Origin: Roseateles sp049532965
GTDB lineage: Bacteria; Pseudomonadota; Gammaproteobacteria; Burkholderiales; Burkholderiaceae_C
Assembly (NCBI RefSeq): GCF_049532965.1
Contig: NZ_CP186694.1
Span: 2,914,001-2,978,000 of the forward strand
Direction of reading: 5' to 3'
Length of the DNA: 64,000 nt
Program-made: the position numbers and the translations under genes
The notes under the pieces: generated by a model
Databases searched by the model: none
The model's input: the letters and a program-made list of their open reading frames with translations, nothing else
Told to the model about the DNA's origin: nothing
Shown here: piece by piece, positions 60,944 to 64,000 of the stretch
Position numbering within the stretch: the first letter of the stretch is position 1
Layout of the letters: each line of letters opens with the position of its first letter

Positions 60944-63808
60944 ATGACTGTCCGATCCCCGCGCGTCTGTCATCGACCGCCCCGTCCGCTTCCATCACGT
61001 CCACTGCCATCACGTCCACTGCCATCACGTCAGCTTCCGCCACCTGCGGTTCCGGGCGCTGCGACGCTGCTTGCCCTGCTCACACTGGTCGCGGCGGGCG
61101 CGCACGCCCAGGTGGCGCCGCCGGAGCCCGCCGCCTCGGCACCCGCGCAGCGGCTGCAGCGCGTCGAGATCACCGGCTCCGCCATCAAGCGCATCGCCGA
61201 CCAGGGCGCGCTGCCGGTCCAGGTCCTGACACGGGGCGACATCGTGAAGGCCGGGGCCACCACCGCCGCCGAGCTGATGTCGACCGTCTCCGCGCTGAGC
61301 AACAACCTGACTGATGGCGTCAGCATCGGCACCGGCGGCTACCGCGACCAGATGGGGTTCAACTCGGCCAACCTGCGCGGGCTGGGCACGTCCTCGACGC
61401 TGGTGCTGCTCAACGGCCGGCGCATGGCCAACTTCGCCTCCCCGGGCGACGACAACGGCGTCGACCTGAACAACATCCCCGCCGCGGCGATCGAGCGCGT
61501 GGAAGTGCTGCTCGATGGCGCGTCGGCGATCTACGGGACGGACGCGATCGGCGGGGTGGTCAACTTCATCACCCGCAAGGACTACCAGGGGCTGCAACTG
61601 GACGTCTACGCCGGCAAGACCGGCGAAGGCGGCGCGAGCAAGCGCACCGCCTCGATCGCCGGCGGACACGGCGACCTGGCGCGCGACGGCTTCAACGTGA
61701 TGGGCGTGCTCGACATCCAGAAGACCGGCGCGCTGCGGACCTCGCAGCGCGACTTCATCTCGGACCTGCGCATCCCCGAGCGGCTGCCGCACCTGCTGTC
61801 CTCGGCGGGCTTTCCCGGCAACATCCGGCTGGGCCGCGACCAGTTCGACTATCTGACGTCGCAGGGTTTCGCGATCAACGGCCAGCCGATCACGACGCGC
61901 ACGATCAACCTCAGCGCGCCCGCCTGCCAGCCCCCGCACACGCTGTACCTGCCGGACGGCATCGGCGGCGTGGACGGCTGCACCTACGACTACATGCGCG
62001 ACCTGGAGCTCTATCCGAAGACGGACAAGGGCAGCTTCCTCGGCCGCGGCGTGATCAAGATCGGCGACCGGCACGAGGCCTTCATCGAGGCGGCCTACAC
62101 GCGCAGCAAGAGCTGGTACGTGGGGACCAGCAACCGCATCGACGCCGACCTGGACGTCTCGATGATCCCGGCGCTCGCGGCCACGGGCCTGGGCGACGCG
62201 CTGCCCGACGACCGGCTCATCACCGTGCGCACCCGCATGCTGGAAGCCGGTCCCCGCGCCAGCGAGCTGGTCAGCACCGGCAGCCGGCTGGTCCTCGGGA
62301 TGACCGGCACTGCCGGCGCCTGGGACTACGACTGGGCGATCAACCACAGCGTCAATCGCGTGTCCGATCGCGACGTGCGCGGCTACCTGCCCGACGACGC
62401 CACGATGCAGGCGTATGCCGACGGCCTGCTCAATCCGTTCGGGCCGTCGAGCGAGGCGGGCCTGGCCTTCCTGCGCGAGAACAACATCAACCAGGAGGTG
62501 CGCCGCGCGCGCGGGTCGATGGACAGCGTCGACGTGAAAGCCACGCGCAGCCTGATGGCGCTGGGCGGCGGCGACCTGGCGCTGGCACTGGGAGCGGAGC
62601 TGCGGCGCGAGAAGTCCAGCTCGGCGGCCAGCGATCTGCTGATCTCCGGCAACATCCTCGGCGACCCAACGCCGGGCGACGCGCAATTCACCAGCAACTC
62701 GCGCAAGGTCTGGGCGGCCTATGGGGAGTTGCTGGCCCCGATCACGCCGCAGTGGGAACTGCAATTCGCGCTGCGGCACGACCGCTACCAGAAGGTCGGC
62801 GCCACCACCAACCCCAAGCTGGGCGTGCGCTACGCGCCGATGAACACGCTCACCTTCCGCGCATCGGCCGGCACCGGCTTCCGCGCACCGTCGATGAACG
62901 ACCTGTACCGCGCGGTGAAGACCAACGTCACCGCGACGCTGCCCGATCCGGTCTGCATGCGCGAGAACGACAACGACCTCGGCATCTGCGCCAACAACTG
63001 GGACACGCGGACCTACTCGAATCCCGACCTCAAGCCCGAGAAGTCCCGCCAGTTCTCGATCGGGGTGCTGGCCGATCCAACGCCGTCCTGGAGCATCGGC
63101 GTGGACTACTGGCTCATCGAGAAGCGCGACCTGATCAGCACGCTCGGCGACGACGTGATCCTCGCCAACCTCGACAAGTACGAGCCGCTGGTCCATCGCT
63201 ACAACGAGGACGAGGGCCTGGCCGGCTGCGACTACGACCCCGACGACTCGGAGATCTGCTTCATCGAGCTTCGCAAGGAGAACCGCGGCAAGCAGAAGGC
63301 CTCGGGGCTCGACGTGACGCTGCAGTACCGGTCGCCGGCGACCGCGTTCGGGCGCTTCGGCGCGAAGCTCGTGGGCACCTGGACCTTGAGCTCGAAGAAG
63401 CAGACCGGCGACGGCGACCCCTACATCAGCAACCTGGGCCACTTCGTCACCGACGGCGTCGTGCAGCGCTGGCGACACCGGCTCAACCTCGATTGGGAAC
63501 GCGGCGCATGGAGCGCGAACCTCGCCAGCACCCTCTACAGCGGCTACGACGACCAGAACTCGGCCATCGACACCAACACCGGGCAGGTCGTCGGCAGGAA
63601 CAGGGTCAAGGCGTACTCGCTCTGGGACCTCTCCGCCGGATGGGCGGCCACAGCGGCGCTGTCCCTCCGGGCGGGGGTGAAGAACCTGTTCGACACGGCG
63701 CCGCCGTTCTCGAACCAGGCCTACTTCTTCATCTCGGGCTACGACCCGAGCTACACGGACCCGCGGGGGCGATTCTTCTACCTGTCGGCGCAATACCGGT
63801 TCAGGTAG
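60944..63808 (+). CDS. TonB-dependent outer membrane receptor
   Basis: This 954-residue protein has a signal peptide after a Pro/Arg-rich n-region, a plug domain (VEITGSAIKRIADQ, LRGLGTSSTLVLLNGRRM, ERVEVLLDGASAIYGTDAIGG), and a beta-barrel with the FRASAGTGFRAPSMNDLYR and LKPEKSRQFSIGV blocks, ending FFYLSAQYRFR, a normal outer membrane terminus. It should import a large or scarce substrate by TonB energy. Divergent pairing with the cyanophycinase-like peptidase hints at peptide import. The start is ATG 60944, the n-region containing a 15-bp tandem repeat. Confidence 0.92.
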   Translation: MTVRSPRVCHRPPRPLPSRPLPSRPLPSRQLPPPAVPGAATLLALLTLVAAGAHAQVAPPEPAASAPAQRLQRVEITGSAIKRIADQGALPVQVLTRGDIVKAGATTAAELMSTVSALSNNLTDGVSIGTGGYRDQMGFNSANLRGLGTSSTLVLLNGRRMANFASPGDDNGVDLNNIPAAAIERVEVLLDGASAIYGTDAIGGVVNFITRKDYQGLQLDVYAGKTGEGGASKRTASIAGGHGDLARDGFNVMGVLDIQKTGALRTSQRDFISDLRIPERLPHLLSSAGFPGNIRLGRDQFDYLTSQGFAINGQPITTRTINLSAPACQPPHTLYLPDGIGGVDGCTYDYMRDLELYPKTDKGSFLGRGVIKIGDRHEAFIEAAYTRSKSWYVGTSNRIDADLDVSMIPALAATGLGDALPDDRLITVRTRMLEAGPRASELVSTGSRLVLGMTGTAGAWDYDWAINHSVNRVSDRDVRGYLPDDATMQAYADGLLNPFGPSSEAGLAFLRENNINQEVRRARGSMDSVDVKATRSLMALGGGDLALALGAELRREKSSSAASDLLISGNILGDPTPGDAQFTSNSRKVWAAYGELLAPITPQWELQFALRHDRYQKVGATTNPKLGVRYAPMNTLTFRASAGTGFRAPSMNDLYRAVKTNVTATLPDPVCMRENDNDLGICANNWDTRTYSNPDLKPEKSRQFSIGVLADPTPSWSIGVDYWLIEKRDLISTLGDDVILANLDKYEPLVHRYNEDEGLAGCDYDPDDSEICFIELRKENRGKQKASGLDVTLQYRSPATAFGRFGAKLVGTWTLSSKKQTGDGDPYISNLGHFVTDGVVQRWRHRLNLDWERGAWSANLASTLYSGYDDQNSAIDTNTGQVVGRNRVKAYSLWDLSAGWAATAALSLRAGVKNLFDTAPPFSNQAYFFISGYDPSYTDPRGRFFYLSAQYRFR

Positions 63809-63887
63809 CCGCAGGACAGAAGCGGGCCGAAGGGAAGCGGGAGCGCAGAGAAGCTGGAGAAGCTGGAGAAGAAGGCGGGGTCGGCGC

Positions 63888-64000
63888 TCATGCGCCCGGC
63901 GTCTGCCAGAGTTCGTCCAGCCGCTGGAAGCCCCAGGTGGCGGGATCCTCGCGGCCGACGATGCGATCGGCCGCGGCGGCGGCGGACAGGTCCAGCACCT
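63888..64000 (-). CDS. C-terminal end of an unidentified protein (5' part beyond window)
   Basis: A minus-strand frame enters from the right edge and ends at TGA 63888, giving 36 residues ending GFQRLDELWQTPGA. It lies convergent with the TonB receptor gene. Too short to assign a family. Confidence 0.55.
   Translation of the reverse strand, partial: VLDLSAAAAADRIVGREDPATWGFQRLDELWQTPGA

Overview
The window is about 64 kb of GC-rich DNA from a Gram-negative bacterium. The arrangement (mraZ-to-ftsZ division and cell wall cluster, ruvC, lpxC, type A RNase P RNA) and the protein sequences point to Betaproteobacteria, most likely Burkholderiales of the Roseateles/Mitsuaria/Rubrivivax kind. That placement is inferred from protein style and gene order; no 16S gene is present.

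Layout. 1-3853 (minus) is the N-terminal part of a very large repetitive surface adhesin whose 3' end lies outside the window; it is built of identical-length 87-residue Ig-like repeats. 4005-6179 (plus) holds a small phospholipid pair (acyltransferase, CDP-diglyceride synthase-like) and ruvC. 6219-8726 has a cupin protein, a secreted repeat protein and an ECF sigma/anti-sigma pair. 8767-12286 encodes a heterodimeric ABC exporter.

12378-22841 is a type I-E CRISPR-Cas locus. The array has 37 repeats and 36 spacers, followed on the minus strand by cas2, cas1, cas6e, cas5e, cas7e, cse2, cse1 and cas3. All interference genes look intact. cas1 has lost about 185 internal codons and is frameshifted, so the locus should still cut targets but should not acquire spacers with its own Cas1.

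23219-25865 holds a LysR regulator, a SnoaL-like protein, a small membrane protein and lpxC. 25890-46071 (minus) is the dcw cluster in the order mraZ, rsmH, ftsL, ftsI, murE, murF, mraY, murD, ftsW, murG, murC, ddl, ftsQ, ftsA, ftsZ. A lone membrane sensor kinase sits between ftsZ and lpxC. Most junctions are 4-nt stop/start overlaps. A promoter and 10-bp spaced MraZ boxes precede mraZ.

46466-64000 is accessory and housekeeping: a metallo-beta-lactamase-fold protein divergent from a TetR regulator with a palindromic operator between them, a chemoreceptor, an alpha-carbonic anhydrase, an MFS exporter, a Gfo/Idh/MocA oxidoreductase, a large nested palindrome next to rnpB, an acetyltransferase, an OafA-like acyltransferase, an overlapping FHA protein/serine protease pair, and a cyanophycinase-like peptidase divergent from a TonB-dependent receptor.
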